From positions 1,302,001 to 1,366,000 of the forward strand of contig JAGMWG010000012.1 of the NCBI GenBank assembly GCA_020744225.1: DNA of 64,000 nt. The letters are read 5' to 3'. Both the position numbers and the translations under genes were made by a program. Below, in pieces: positions 42,029 through 53,157 of the stretch. How positions within the stretch are numbered: the first letter of the stretch is position 1; the number at the start of each line of letters is the position of its first letter. The notes below the pieces were generated by a model. It was not told the DNA's origin. It saw only the letters and a list, made by a program, of their open reading frames with translations, and ran no database searches. Source of the stretch: Paraphoma chrysanthemicola. Its lineage: Eukaryota > Ascomycota > Dothideomycetes > Pleosporales > Phaeosphaeriaceae.

Positions 42029-44457
42029 ATGAGATCCTTTATGAAAAAGCTCAAGAGCTCGAGCAAACCGAAGCCTGAAGTACAGTCCGCTCCCCGTTTC
42101 GTACAAAACACGCCATATCACTCCGGCCCTCGATGTTTTCAACTCTCAAATGGAGCGCCTTGTCCATTCTGTTTGATGGTCGAAAAAGTCCATCCCTACA
42201 AGGACCTTCGCGACATGCCCGTCGAGGAAAGGGTCCGCGAAGGTATTGAGGCAGGTATTAGTGGAGCGGCCTTCCCAATCAATCTCCTTGCGGCTTCTGC
42301 TCAGGCTGGCTGCTGCTCTTGTTCCATCATGCTTCAAGCCGTGGAATGGTGTGTGGCTGAACAAGAGCGTCAACAACAGCAACAACCGGTGCAGCCTTCT
42401 TTCAGCCCGTTGATGGATTTCGCCATGCGACAAACGACTGTGAATAACCCGCCGACGGGAGTCATGCGCCATTGTGAAGGGAAGCTGCACTATTGGCAAC
42501 TCACCCGGTTCCTGGGCCCGGCCCATGGGCCTGGGAATAAAAAGAACCCGTCATTCCAGATATTCACTTTGCCAGGTACGTGCATTTGCCTGAAAGAGCT
42601 TTTAGTAGCTCCGCTTCTGGGATTTGCATCTCTGATTTCTTGCACATATGATATCCAAATCTTAAGATCAATCTCATCTAACCTGGGAGAATTGTGCTTA
42701 CTTTACCCACAGATGCACCTGAGTCGTTTCATCGACTTCCCAAGGCTCGACCATTCGAATTTGATCGCAGCATGAACGCCTGTGTGGGTCAAGCAGTAGA
42801 ATGGCTGAGTAGATGCCTGAATGGCCATGCTGGCTGCCATCATGAAGCCAACGGACAAGCAGCTCTTCCCACCAGAGCAATCTGGGTCGGAGATACAGAT
42901 GACGATGTCCGACTGGTCAATTCCGAAGGTGCTTCTGCGCCTTATATCTGCTTGAGCTACAAATGGGGTGGATACATTCCCGATTGCATCACCAAAACGG
43001 AATCGCTGCAGCGAAACCTGACGCAGCTTGAGTGGTCCACGCTTCCACGGCTATTCCAGGATGTCATTCATCTGACCAGGGCGTTGAAGATACGCTATTT
43101 GTGGATAGACGCTGTGTGCATTGTTCAAGACGACAAGTTGGACTGGGAAAAAGAAGGGACGCAAATGGCTGCGTACTACGGCAACGCCTTCATTACGCTT
43201 GCTGCCGTCCGTGCAGAAACACCAGAAGAATCACTCTTCTCACAATCAGCGGCGCAAGACGTACCCCATGAGATTGTTCCTATAAATCCGCATTGTGTTC
43301 CTGGAAGGGTTTTTGTACGTTTAGGCAAACCGCACGACAATGACTGGAAAGCACTCGACCGCAGCACAACACCTCTACTCACACGAGCATGGGTGTACCA
43401 AGAACGCCTCCTCTCCGCACGAGTCCTCTCCTTCACCGCCACAGAACTCGTCTGGGAATGCATCGAAGACACAACCTGCCAATGCGTCCTCGACAACCAC
43501 ACGCCCGGCGCCCCCGCCCACCAAGTCTCAAAATGGCACTGGCCCAGCATCGCCCACGAAGCACACACCGTGTACCCCAAAAAAGTCTTCTCAAACCTCC
43601 TCCTATCCACACCAATCCCTTCTCTCCAACAACGCATGCACGCATGGTACAATCTCGTCAACCAATACTCCGTCCTGCACCTCTCCTACGGCACAGACAA
43701 ACTCATGGCGTTATCCGGCATCGCAAAGGAAATGCACCGCATCCGCAGCTCAACGCGCTACCTCGCCGGTCTCTGGGAAGACACGCTGCTGCCAGATTTG
43801 TGCTGGAACTCGTCGCACAGCGGCGACACATTCAAACCGCGCGAATACCGCGCGCCATCATGGTCCTGGGCAGCCGTGGACCACCGCTTCGGCACGAAAT
43901 TCCACTATCAAGATAAACATACTTTCGACCCCGCGGGGCCGCGGAATTATTTGGAGTTCCCCACTGATGAACAAGTCTTGATATCAGAAGGTAGTACAGA
44001 TGAAGCTCTTTTCCGCGCCCGCGTACTTTCCGTCGACATTTCCCCCGCGAACCCCATCGACACCACAGGCCCGTTGACAGCAGGTTCACTCGTCCTCGAA
44101 GCCCTCGTGCTCTACGGCGTGGTAGCATACGAGACGACATCCCTGACCAATGCACCCAGATTCAGCGCGCCGAACTTCACCTTTGAATTCGCGGCGGACC
44201 ATAAACTCGAGCCCCAGATATGCTACGATACGTGGGTCCATGTGTACGAGCACAAGAGGCTATGTGGCGTGGTTCCGCTGGTGACGCACAAGGGCGGGAC
44301 GTTTTGCTTGGTGGTGTATTGTCGGGATATGGAGGGGAAGGTGTTTGAGCGGATTGGGTGGGTGTATGCGACGCAGTGGAGTGTGGCGTTGATGGCGACG
44401 ATCAAGTTCTATCATGCGTTGCCGGGGCTGGAGGTTTCGAGGATTACGATCGTTTAG
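42029..44457 (+). CDS. HET-domain protein
   Basis: Two exons, 42029-42575 and 42713-44457, with a 137-nt intron (GTACGT ... CTAAC ... CACAG); 763 aa. The HET domain (about residues 275-430) contains YICLSYKWGG, IRYLWIDAVCIVQDD, WEKEGTQMAAYYGNAFITLAA and TRAWVYQERLLSARVLSFT. The N-terminal 200 residues hold a Cys pair (CPFC) and a short Gln run (QQQQQ). The C-terminal part follows the common long-HET layout (YRAPSWSWAAVD). The family is linked to heterokaryon incompatibility and cell death, though most paralogues are untested. It differs in subclass from the first HET gene (AWVYQER type against GWTLQEL type). Start ATG has G at -3; a second in-frame ATG lies four codons later. Confidence 0.93.
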
Positions 44458-44878
44458 AGAAGGAGAAGGGCGGGGGTTTGTGGTTGTGGAGGCGGTTAAT
44501 TCTGCTTTTGAGGTAAAAGGCGGCGGGAGTGGTTTGACGTGTGGGACTCTTCATGCAGGGGAGGTGGTGATCGTGAAGAGGGCATTATTTTGGATACCTT
44601 GAGCATGCACATGCGGAGGTGACGCCGTATCGTCCTACCAGCTCTTCTCCTAACGATACTCTCGGAGCTATCTAGACAACGTCACATGTTAATCAACGCA
44701 TTCGAGAAAGGATTAGACTTTGAACATACTTTGCTTTATGCATACCTCCGATCTATATCTAACCCGCACTCATCCCACCGCATCTCACAAACCATAAACA
44801 CCCACCCATGCGCCCTAAACACCATCCCAATGCACATCGCCATCTCAACATCTCTTCCCTCCACATTACATCACATCA
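44458..44878. other. Convergent 3' intergenic region
   Basis: 421 bp between two convergent stop codons; no gene seen. Confidence 0.5.
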
Positions 44879-46570
44879 CTACCTCCTCCTCTTCCGCACA
44901 TCCTCCATCTCCTCCAACATGACGCGATTAAACTGTTCCCAGCCATCCAAATAAACATGATGACCCGCCTTATTAATAATCACAACTTTCGCCTCTCCCT
45001 GATCCTTCTTTTTATCCTCCTCAGTCGCAGATTCCAACACCTTCTTCTTCTCGGCTTTGAGTTTCTCTTCAGCGGCAAAACCGCCTGCAACGTCCATCCA
45101 GTCGTTCTCGCCGTACATGAATACGATCGGGACGCCCATTTCGCGCGGGGCGTGTTGTTGTGTGGAGGTTTCGGGGGCGTCGACTGTTGGCGCGGAATGC
45201 GGTTGCAAGTATTGTCGTCCGACGCCTTGGATGCGTCGGATCATTGGGCTACGTGCAAATGCACCAGGAGCGAGGAGGTATGCGAGGGCGTATTCCGAAC
45301 TTCCGCGTTGGCGGAATAATGCGTAACTGTAATCGTGCAGTGCTTGTGCTTCTTCTTCGGGTAGCATGGAGAAGCGTCGTGATGTCCAGCCTGAGACGAG
45401 ACGGGGTCCGAGGGGTCCACTCCAGCGCACGAATGTGAAAGGTGAGACCATGTTTGCTTCCCAGAGATAGTAGAGCCAGCCCGGAAGACGGCGTTTCGGG
45501 GGCTCCTTTGCGTTCTCATTCTTCTTCCGCTGGTTCATGAAATTGTTGTTGTCGGCCGTAGAAGCCTTGACGCCTTCTCGAGTTTCTGAAGCGTCTTGTG
45601 TGAATTCGTTTGCGAGCGTCGAGTCTTGCGGATCGGGCATGTCTTCGTTGACGGCGTACGGGTCTTCTGGAATGCCGACGGGCGATGCGAGGATGAGCTT
45701 GTTCAGGTGGCCGGGGTACTTGAGCGCATATGCGATGGCGAGATAGCCGCCCAAGCTGTGTCCGAGGAGTGTGAATTTCTCCAGACCGCGCTTGATTCTC
45801 CATTCTTCCAGCGCATCAATGAACCACGACTCGGCTTCTTGAATCTTGCCCTCTTTGTCTTTGGCATGGATCTTGAAGTTTGGCCGGCTGCTCCTGCCCA
45901 TCCCGAGCAGGTCGAGAGCATACACCTTCCATCCCTCAGCGCGCGATAATGACTCGAAGTTGCGGTAGAAGAACCCCAGCCCCGCGCCATACCCGTGCAG
46001 CATGACGAGATTGTCCTCGACCTCTTCGCCTATGCGCTCGACTGAGAACTCATTCAGCGCGCGGCCCTTCCCGCTCAGCTCCACCATCTGCGAGTTCCAC
46101 CGCCGCGGCCCATGCGGGTCGTTGAGGCTGTTCGTCTCGGTGTGTGCTTCGGAGGTCTTCGGCGGGGCTGTGAGGTCTGCGGAGGAAACCGGCGCGGAGC
46201 CTGTCTGGGTGTGTGTCGGCGGCTTCTGGAGATGCGGGATGAAGGAGAGGACGCGGTGTTCGGTCGCCATTGGCGAGTGACCGGCCCACCATTGACTGAA
46301 GCCCTCGGAGGCGCTCAATGGGAACCAGCGCGATATCCTGCCCGCCTCTTGCCCCTGCTCCTTTGCCCGCTGGCTGGCGAGCATCGCCTGCTGCCCTCGC
46401 TCCCTGACCTCCTCATTGCCGTCTTGCGCCATTGTGGCGTTACCTTTTGCTTCAATTCGGATCGGTGCACTGCTCAAACTGAGGCCAATATAACTCGCGC
46501 CTCCAAATCCTGCGGCTTTTTGTACGATGCTCGTTGCGCGCGGTCGAGCGTGAAGATATATCCGCAGCAT
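44879..46570 (-). CDS. CLD1/ABHD4-5-like alpha/beta-hydrolase, probably mitochondrial
   Basis: Intronless 563-aa ORF. The motifs run WWAGHSP near residue 94, oxyanion LHGYGAG (191-197), ALDLLGMGRSSRP, nucleophile Ser272 in GHSLGGY and C-terminal NKAGHHVYLDGWEQF, whose HHVYLD is the HxxxxD motif of CGI-58/ABHD4/5-type lipases and acyltransferases. Yeast Cld1 (cardiolipin phospholipase) and Ict1 are the closest functional references. Residues 1-46 are Arg-rich and amphipathic, like a mitochondrial presequence. Met1 has a poor context (C at -3), whereas Met47 has A at -3 and G at +4, so two isoforms with and without the presequence are possible. A low-complexity Lys/Glu insert lies after the Asp region. 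Convergent with the HET gene. Confidence 0.92.
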   Translation of the reverse strand: MLRIYLHARPRATSIVQKAAGFGGASYIGLSLSSAPIRIEAKGNATMAQDGNEEVRERGQQAMLASQRAKEQGQEAGRISRWFPLSASEGFSQWWAGHSPMATEHRVLSFIPHLQKPPTHTQTGSAPVSSADLTAPPKTSEAHTETNSLNDPHGPRRWNSQMVELSGKGRALNEFSVERIGEEVEDNLVMLHGYGAGLGFFYRNFESLSRAEGWKVYALDLLGMGRSSRPNFKIHAKDKEGKIQEAESWFIDALEEWRIKRGLEKFTLLGHSLGGYLAIAYALKYPGHLNKLILASPVGIPEDPYAVNEDMPDPQDSTLANEFTQDASETREGVKASTADNNNFMNQRKKNENAKEPPKRRLPGWLYYLWEANMVSPFTFVRWSGPLGPRLVSGWTSRRFSMLPEEEAQALHDYSYALFRQRGSSEYALAYLLAPGAFARSPMIRRIQGVGRQYLQPHSAPTVDAPETSTQQHAPREMGVPIVFMYGENDWMDVAGGFAAEEKLKAEKKKVLESATEEDKKKDQGEAKVVIINKAGHHVYLDGWEQFNRVMLEEMEDVRKRRR

Positions 46571-47726
46571 GCGCCGCCACGGGAGAAAGTGTGGTGAAGA
46601 TATGGTGGCGTGGAAAAGTCGCAGAACACCTCAGGAAAGCCCCTGAGGCGCTGCTGCGAGGACGTGTGTTTTGATCTTTATCGAGTGCTGACGTAGTGGC
46701 TGCCTGCACCGAACGAAAGGTGGCGGAACGCGACACCTGCGACCGGAGTTAACTGTCGCCGATGTGCTTTTTCGCGCTGGCGGACGAACAAATCCCCCGT
46801 GGACCGATCAAATTTCCAGATTGTTGGCTTGATTAGATGTTCACTGGATTTCACGGGCGCCGAGATGCAATTGACCGTCTGGACATGAAGGAAGGGCTTT
46901 GGGCTCGAGTTGAAGAGCGGTGTCTTCTTGAGGTGGAGAGGCGCATGTGACCCGCTTTAGCATGTCTCCCGTGTAGGCATGACCATGAATAGCGCTGATT
47001 AAGTGCTGCTGCGGATCGAGCGATAATGTTTGGGATGCTCAACAAGTGAGAGATGCCTTTTGTTGCGACTGTCCTGCTTGAGGCTCAACAGCGCGTGCGA
47101 ACCAATCAGACGCAGCGATGCGACCACAAGGTGGACTGCGCAGTGAGCCCGACACATGCATTGGAGGATGACTGCACGAAAACATGTGAGAAAGTGGGGA
47201 GATAGCAGCTGGGATCTTGTTCAATATAATGTCATTATTCGTGTACTCATAAGTCGTTACTGTGGTGTACACATTAGGTGCCCGTGCCTAGCAGTGGAAG
47301 ACGACAAGCGTATGCATCCACATGACCATCTCTTAACCGCCCAAGTATGTACACGGCTCATAGATCCTGACGCACTCTTATCGATCTGCTAAGTCTTTCG
47401 GTCGCAACTACCAGTGTTCTTGAAGCCTATCCACACGACGCGGTCCAAAATCCCCGGCGCGAATCGATTGCACGAATGACAGTGATTAGGTGCAACCACT
47501 CGGTTGACAAGAGGATTGCAACCTGCGAAGTCTGTCGGATAGTGCGGCGAGAGCGTGGCTGGAGTCTTCACCAGCAGGTCGTCATCAGACAACCAAGTTC
47601 TTGGGACATGGTGACATTGCAGTGGACGTGAGATTGTGGCGTGAATGAATTCATAACAGAATGGTACATTCTGCTTCGTGATGTTCCGGATACGTCGTTC
47701 CGCATGCGAACTTTCCCATTGCATCT
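46571..47726. other. Intergenic, no supported gene
   Basis: Holds the promoter of the CLD1-like gene and the 3' side of the next minus-strand gene. Nothing recognised. Confidence 0.5.
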
Positions 47727-48164
47727 TCAGACAAAGCGCTTCGGCTCGTGCGTCACCTGGATCGTCCGATCACTTGCCACCGTCTGCTGCGAGAATCTTG
47801 GGTCCGTTTTCGACAAGCGTGTGCCGTTATTTGCATAGCCACCAGACTCGGTGCGATAAGTCGTGTTTGGTCGCGAATTCGATGGGATGTTGTATAGTGC
47901 CTTCTCGCGCAAAGTTTCCTCGCTCGTGACTGGCGTAACCGGACTGTTCGCCATCTCCTCCTCGGGTTGCTTCTTCTTTCGCCGCGTGCAGCAGCATGTC
48001 CGATTGTACGGGTAGCACCAGAATAGCCATGATACGACCCAGATCAAAATGAAGACAGGGATGATGCCGATGCCGACGATGAGTCCAATGGATGTTGCCG
48101 ACAGGCCCTCGGTCGAGGAGCCTTCGAGAAACTGACGCGAAGCAAGGTGAACGAGTGTTGGCAT
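47727..48164 (-). CDS. Small single-pass membrane protein with juxtamembrane Cys cluster
   Basis: Single-exon ORF of 145 aa; ATG with A at -3. A 25-residue N-terminus is followed by one TM (about 26-49, GLIVGIGIIPVFILIWVVSWLFW) and a Cys-rich basic juxtamembrane segment (TCCCTRRKKKQPEEE), a likely palmitoylation and stop-transfer site. The cytosolic tail is polar with Thr/Ser/Asn (TPVTSEETLREK, NSRPNTTYRTES). No domain recognised; same architecture class as the genes at 7773, 9020, 23546 and 29451. Confidence 0.68.
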   Translation of the reverse strand: MPTLVHLASRQFLEGSSTEGLSATSIGLIVGIGIIPVFILIWVVSWLFWCYPYNRTCCCTRRKKKQPEEEMANSPVTPVTSEETLREKALYNIPSNSRPNTTYRTESGGYANNGTRLSKTDPRFSQQTVASDRTIQVTHEPKRFV

Positions 48165-48531
48165 TGTAGCTGTTGACGTCTTTTCGGTCCCCGAGGTTTC
48201 TACAGAGCGAGTACAAGAGTGCCTGTGGTCAAGATATACGGACGCGGTCGGCGACGTGAAGAGTCTAGAATTGACAGCGAGAGACTAGCGACTCTTTGTT
48301 GTGAACGACAGTCAAGGTGGTTTTGGGTGACAAAAATGCGCCGCGCGTGGCTCACAAAGCATTACATGCCTCATGGTGGGCCTTTGTACCGGATGCAAGC
48401 GGGTCACTTTGCAAACGTCATCTGGGCAAGTCCACGGAGGAACATCTAGTGACGCACACCAACCCCATGCTAAGACCTCGTGAGTCGTGGCCGTTACGTA
48501 TGCGGGCCTGGGGCTACTGAGGTCCAAGGCG
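48165..48531. other. Intergenic, no supported gene
   Basis: 367 bp between two minus-strand genes; no coding signal. Confidence 0.5.
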
Positions 48532-50198
48532 CTACAGCTGAGTTGCAGGAGCCGCGAAGCCGAATAGCTGGAGAATCGTCAGGGCAAGCGGTGCGAACAG
48601 CATCATTCCATTGTGCCCTGGCAGCGTTAGCCTTGTTTGGGGATAGCGGGTCTCGGGAACCGCAGCGATTTGCTCCGTCAGCACATGGAAAAGCAAGGTT
48701 CCTGACCCTCCAATGCCGCGTGCGCATCGCATTGGTATGTGATGCTCGAACACCTTGTAACACGTCTTCTTCAGACATGTCTATTTTGGGAGGTGTCACA
48801 GTACAAAACACCCAAGATTCCCACCGTGTCTTCGTGTTTGAAATGGGTTTCGGCACCATTTCCGAAGCGCGCGAGTCGTGTCTCGGGGTTTGCTTACCTC
48901 CATGCTTGGCAATGGTCTTCTGAAGGCACTTCGAACCTGATTGCCAGACTTCTTGTCTCCCAGCCTCCCCAAGATCAACCACTTTGAGGTTCTTGGTAAC
49001 GCCGTCTTGGGGCATCGCTTGGATCGCGGCATCCAATGTTGACCTGAAGAGTTTCTCGGTCTCATTATACGGCATTGTCGTGTCGTCCTCAGCATGAGCG
49101 AATACGATCTGGAGGTGGGCGCAGTTCCCTGCCAAGATGTCAGCGGGGTGCATTGGTGTGATTGCAGGGCTCCTTCGTGGATTGCTGGTACATATTTTCT
49201 GGGCATCGCGGCCACTTGCAATCAAAGTATTCAAAACACCACACGCAAAAGGTGACTTACGAGCGAGGTCCGCAAGACGATCATCGCTGTGCCATGTGTC
49301 GCGCATTCTGCGACCAAACCAGGACTGAAAACGCGAAGACATCTTGACGGGTGCCAAGACCGGTATCACTCCTCCGATCGAGTACGATGCAAAAGCGTTA
49401 CCCGCGTTTGTGAACGCTGCACAAAGAATCAGCCCTGCGAATTCGATGCCTAATTTTGCGTAGTGATGTGCTATGCCCGCGACAACGGCTGTACCAAGAG
49501 AATGGCCGAGAAGCACGATTCGTTCTGGTGGTACCCTCGCTTCGTTAAGCGCCCAGTCAATAACTGCCTCAGCGTCGTTTAGCAGACCGGTCTCCGAAGG
49601 TGTGCCTGAGGATCTTCCGAAGCCGCGGTAGTCGAATGCTAGTACGAAGATTTTATCCGATGCGCCTGATGCGTACGAGCGATATTCCTCCGTGCGTCTT
49701 TGTTGGGCAATGGTTGCGCTGTTTCCGTGAAAGTACAAGAGCAACCGCGCTTCTGGATCATCTCTCAACAGCTTGAATGCAAGCTTCTCTTCAATGCCGC
49801 CAGAGCTAGGCTGCTCTGCGATAAAAGCTTCGGCATTTTCAGCGTAGACACCCAAAGGTGTAACCAGCCAGGTGAACAATTTTTCGTTGTCGTTGGTGGT
49901 GATGGTAAATGGCTTGACCTGGTTCTCTGGCCGTGTGAGTAAAGGAAGAAAGCACATATTTCGTCCTGCTTGACATACTTAGGAATCCAGCTCTTTCAGG
50001 TTCTGTCAACCATTTCCCAGGGAAGAATGTAACCCAGTGCAAGTACAGCATCTCTAAAGTGGGTTAGTATGTGTGACGCCAATGGAGGCCGACGGTCTCA
50101 CGCTTCTGCACCCACGGTAAGCAGCACGCCAAGGTCGCAGGTATCCATATTGCGCTCAGGAACGACAGCGGTATACCGATAATGGAAGAAAGACTCAT
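48532..50198 (-). CDS. ABHD12-like alpha/beta-hydrolase with N-terminal membrane anchor
   Basis: Five exons (minus strand): 50102-50198, 49979-50053, 49261-49926, 48898-49128 and 48532-48617; 384 aa, in frame. The N-terminus is a membrane anchor (SSIIGIPLSFLSAIWIPATLACC). Hydrolase motifs: YFHGNSATIAQ (oxyanion), FDYRGFGRSSG, nucleophile in GHSLGTAV, acid in HAEDDTTMPY and catalytic His in GHNGMM. ABHD12/Bem46-type enzymes are lysophospholipid or monoacylglycerol lipases. Introns are 48, 52, 132 and 280 nt. The 132-nt intron (49129-49260, GTAAGT...GCAG) is a stopless multiple of three. The 280-nt intron (48618-48897, GTAAGC ... CTAAC ... CCAG) is long for this genome, but it alone yields KHGGHNGMM with the catalytic His. 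Divergent from the GFA gene. Confidence 0.9.
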
Positions 50199-50871
50199 CG
50201 CGCGCCGAGAGTGATGATGAACGATGAGAGGTATGTTGACGTCTGAGTGGTCACCCGTCCGCAACTTCCCGTTCGGTCTTGGGTGGCGCGTGCGTCTCGC
50301 TACCGAACTTCACAACGTCCCGCTGGCAAACGTGGCATGAAGATGTCTATGTACTTCTCGACTGTCACATTGGCCTGCACCGTACATCGAAAGATAGCGT
50401 GCAATCGATCAGCGCGATCACCACGCCTGAAATATCAGATGTGTCCAATGACAGCACTTTCAGCGCGAGTTCCGTCGATCCGGAGACTTTTTTGCGCCCT
50501 ATATGTCGCCGGACGGTGAAGCTGACAAGACACATCGCAATTCTCAGAATCACGGGCGAATGCCGTACAGAAAGGGAAACAGAGAGACCATTCCAGTCGA
50601 TGTTCGCTAATTGGCGAGATGACCTGGACTTCAACTACTCACTTTGCGCCTGCACTCGCAAGGATCCCGCATTATACATGTGCGCTACGCGCAGCCGACG
50701 TTGCTGCCTGAGAATCGTCGCATTCAGATCCGCGGCGCTGATGAAATCGCCAATAGCATAGCCTAAGTAGACACCGCCCTTGGAATATAAATACTACGCG
50801 GCTCGTCGGCCGTACTTCCACCCTAAGCATCTCCACGGTCACCAAGCAATCGGCGCCTACTTTGTCGAATC
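50199..50871. promoter_or_regulatory. Divergent promoter between ABHD12-like and GFA genes
   Basis: 673 bp between two divergent ATGs. A 160-codon plus-strand frame inside it has no motif and is not regarded as a gene. Confidence 0.4.
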
Positions 50872-51468
50872 ATGTCGGAGATTAAAGCTTATCCAGGATC
50901 CTGCCACTGTGGCGCTATTCAATACCTGGTCAAGCTCAAATTTCCACCCGTTCACGACATAAAGGCCGAGTCGATTCGAATCTACAAATGCAACTGCACT
51001 ACGTGTCAAAAGATGGGCCTGTTTCATTGTCGACCTATCAACCCACACGAAGACTATATTCTTACATCTCCGACCGACATAAGCGAACTCGGCGACTATC
51101 GCTGCTACGCCAAAAAGCATGGATGGTATTTCTGTAGGGCTTGCGGCGTGCGTGTTCTCGGCCTCGGCGGATCTTGGGAGCAGGTGGAGCTGGATGTTGA
51201 CGAGTGGGCTGGGACGAAGAAGGACGGAGAGAAAGAGAAGATTCAGAAAGTGTGGAGAACTACTGGCGAGTCAAGGATTGTGGAACTCGAGGGCCAAAAA
51301 CTCACGAGGCCTTACTATCTGAGCGTCAACGCCGTCACTCTGGAGCCAAGCGAAGACATTGACCTAAAGAAGTGGCATGATCGAGGCTGGATCTTTTATG
51401 TGGAGAACTTGAAGCAGAATGGGACGAAGAACAGGGTTGGCGAGCCGCATGAGGGCGGGATGTACTGA
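50872..51468 (+). CDS. GFA/CENP-V domain protein
   Basis: Intronless 198-aa protein of the glutathione-dependent formaldehyde-activating (GFA) / CENP-V family. The zinc-binding cysteines are all visible: GSCHCGAIQY (C-x-C), CNCTTCQKMG (C-x-C-x2-C) and FCRACGVR (C-x2-C). In the family these bind two zinc ions on a beta-sheet scaffold. Substrate is unknown; most fungal members are not proven to act on formaldehyde. The C-terminal part (after residue 100) is longer than the minimal domain. Start context is cATG with acceptable purine upstream. Confidence 0.92.
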   Translation: MSEIKAYPGSCHCGAIQYLVKLKFPPVHDIKAESIRIYKCNCTTCQKMGLFHCRPINPHEDYILTSPTDISELGDYRCYAKKHGWYFCRACGVRVLGLGGSWEQVELDVDEWAGTKKDGEKEKIQKVWRTTGESRIVELEGQKLTRPYYLSVNAVTLEPSEDIDLKKWHDRGWIFYVENLKQNGTKNRVGEPHEGGMY

Positions 51469-51831
51469 CAGCGTGAAGAGTGGCCTGTTGGTAAATTTCG
51501 CCTGCATAAGAATCACAAGATGCTGATATCGAATGAAAGAGGCGACGGAACTGTGGTTAGATCATTTTCTATATCAATGAACGTCCAAACCCGATATCTC
51601 CTTACACCAGCTGTCGAGCTATCTCAGCGTCCAACCCCACTCATTCTCTCCAGGGATACATGTAAAGTCAGCCTCCTACCAAGCGACTTACCTCGCATTG
51701 AATACAACAATGGACGACGAATTGCCCAGTGTGACCACAAGCTGCTCACATTCTAGATCTCCAAATAACGCAGACAATTCTCACTATCCTTAAACATACT
51801 TAAAAAGCTTCCAACATCCATCTACCGCCCC
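51469..51831. other. Convergent 3' intergenic region
   Basis: 363 bp; nothing recognised. Confidence 0.5.
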
Positions 51832-53157
51832 TCAGAATGGTCGCCCATCCTTCTCCCTCTCAAATTCATCCGGATGCGGCAATCCCCCATATGCGCGCAA
51901 CCGCCTCATCGGCCATTTCTGCTTCTCCACCGCATTCACAATTTGTACCGCCCGACGCACTTCTTCATCAGGCCGATCGCTATCCACCAAGATGCGCTGC
52001 GCTTCTTCGTACCGCGCTGCGTGTCGGGGGTCGTAGATGTTTAGCGAGGATGAGATAATGGAGGCGTCGTCGGGAAACGAGGCGAGCGCAGCGACGTTGC
52101 GGGGCTCCCAATCTTCGCGGAGATATTGCGAGTGTGTGCGGGCCTGGTAGGCGTCGAGTGGAGAGGGTGTGTCTGAGTGTGAGTTGGCGAGGTGGCTATC
52201 GTGTGGTCGGTGGGTGCGCGGTGGGTGTGATGGGCCGGCTTCAACGTCGTGGGTCTGGAAGGGGCGATTTGAAGGTCTGGTGCTTGTATTTGGAGAATAA
52301 ATGCTCGACAGCCGACGAATGGATGGCTGGTATGGCGCGTGCGGGATCGTCACGTTCTGAGCTTCGAGATCAAGCTCTTTCTCGTCACCAACGACGAAGT
52401 AGCGATCGTCAAATGGGCTCTTCGGTTCGTCCGTCGAAAGAAACACTGTAGACTTGCACTTACCTTCGTCCAGCTTCGTCCTCGTCTTGAACGCACCGGT
52501 CAATTTACCCCAGAATGCTGCTGTGCGTGTAGGAGTTGGTGGACGATAGCAAGCAGCGATTGCGGCGTCGTGTTCAGCCTGTTTTTGGGCCTCGTACTTT
52601 GTCATTTCGCCACGCTCGAGATCTGGTTCATGACAGGTCGTGGATCGCGAGTTGTGACTTCGTGATGCTTCCGAGGCAAGCTTCTCACGATTCCGGACCA
52701 TTTTTGGGCTGATGTAAGTCAGATTACCGGTCACATACTTGCGGATCTGCTCATCTTTGTCTTTGCAGCTGGAGCAACCACCTTTGAAAGCCACCAAGAT
52801 GGTCTTGCAGATGAGTGAAAGAAGGAGAAACCCGCCGAGGACGATAGCTGTGATTAAGATTGCCATGAACGCAGTGTCAGATGAACGAGGTTGAGGCTTT
52901 GACGAGGGTTTCGCAAATTCGGAAGGAAGCGGTGGCAGACCCGTCAGCAATGATGTGGTCGATGGATTTGAAGTTGACATCGACATACCACCATGTGTAT
53001 CTGATGTTGGGACGGCGCTCTGCGCAACTGAAGTTGGGTTCAACATGCTCGAGTGGACTATTGGAGGCGTCGATGTAGCAACGCATGAAGCTGCTACTTG
53101 CGAGGGGTAGACGGTGTAGAAGTCGGTCACGGTGATGATCACAAGTTCCTTGGACAT
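51832..53157 (-). CDS. Ser/Thr-rich single-pass membrane protein, 441 aa
   Basis: From the ATG at 53155-53157 (A at -3) the frame gives 441 aa. An open frame with another ATG at 53326-53328 continues upstream and would add 57 basic residues; the shorter start is preferred because the added region is low-complexity and lies in what looks like leader sequence. Residues 1-95 form a Ser/Thr/Pro-rich ectodomain. One TM (about 96-123, FMAILITAIVLGGFLLLSLI) is followed by a Cys/Lys stretch (GGCSSCKDKDEQ). A long disordered cytosolic tail carries many Ser-Pro and Pro-rich sites. No signal peptide is obvious. Resembles fungal stress-sensor topology but with no WSC or Mid2 domain. Largest of the single-TM set here. 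Confidence 0.72.
   Translation of the reverse strand: MSKELVIITVTDFYTVYPSQVAASCVATSTPPIVHSSMLNPTSVAQSAVPTSDTHGGMSMSTSNPSTTSLLTGLPPLPSEFAKPSSKPQPRSSDTAFMAILITAIVLGGFLLLSLICKTILVAFKGGCSSCKDKDEQIRKYVTGNLTYISPKMVRNREKLASEASRSHNSRSTTCHEPDLERGEMTKYEAQKQAEHDAAIAACYRPPTPTRTAAFWGKLTGAFKTRTKLDEGKCKSTVFLSTDEPKSPFDDRYFVVGDEKELDLEAQNVTIPHAPYQPSIRRLSSIYSPNTSTRPSNRPFQTHDVEAGPSHPPRTHRPHDSHLANSHSDTPSPLDAYQARTHSQYLREDWEPRNVAALASFPDDASIISSSLNIYDPRHAARYEEAQRILVDSDRPDEEVRRAVQIVNAVEKQKWPMRRLRAYGGLPHPDEFEREKDGRPF

Noticed and set aside
43176..43981. Antisense and shifted ORFs of 161-213 codons inside the second HET gene
   Set aside because: Shadows of the HET coding frame.
48494..49957. 487-codon continuous minus frame taken as one exon
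   Set aside because: It reads through a stopless 132-nt intron and misses the catalytic His exon; the five-exon ABHD12-like model explains it better.
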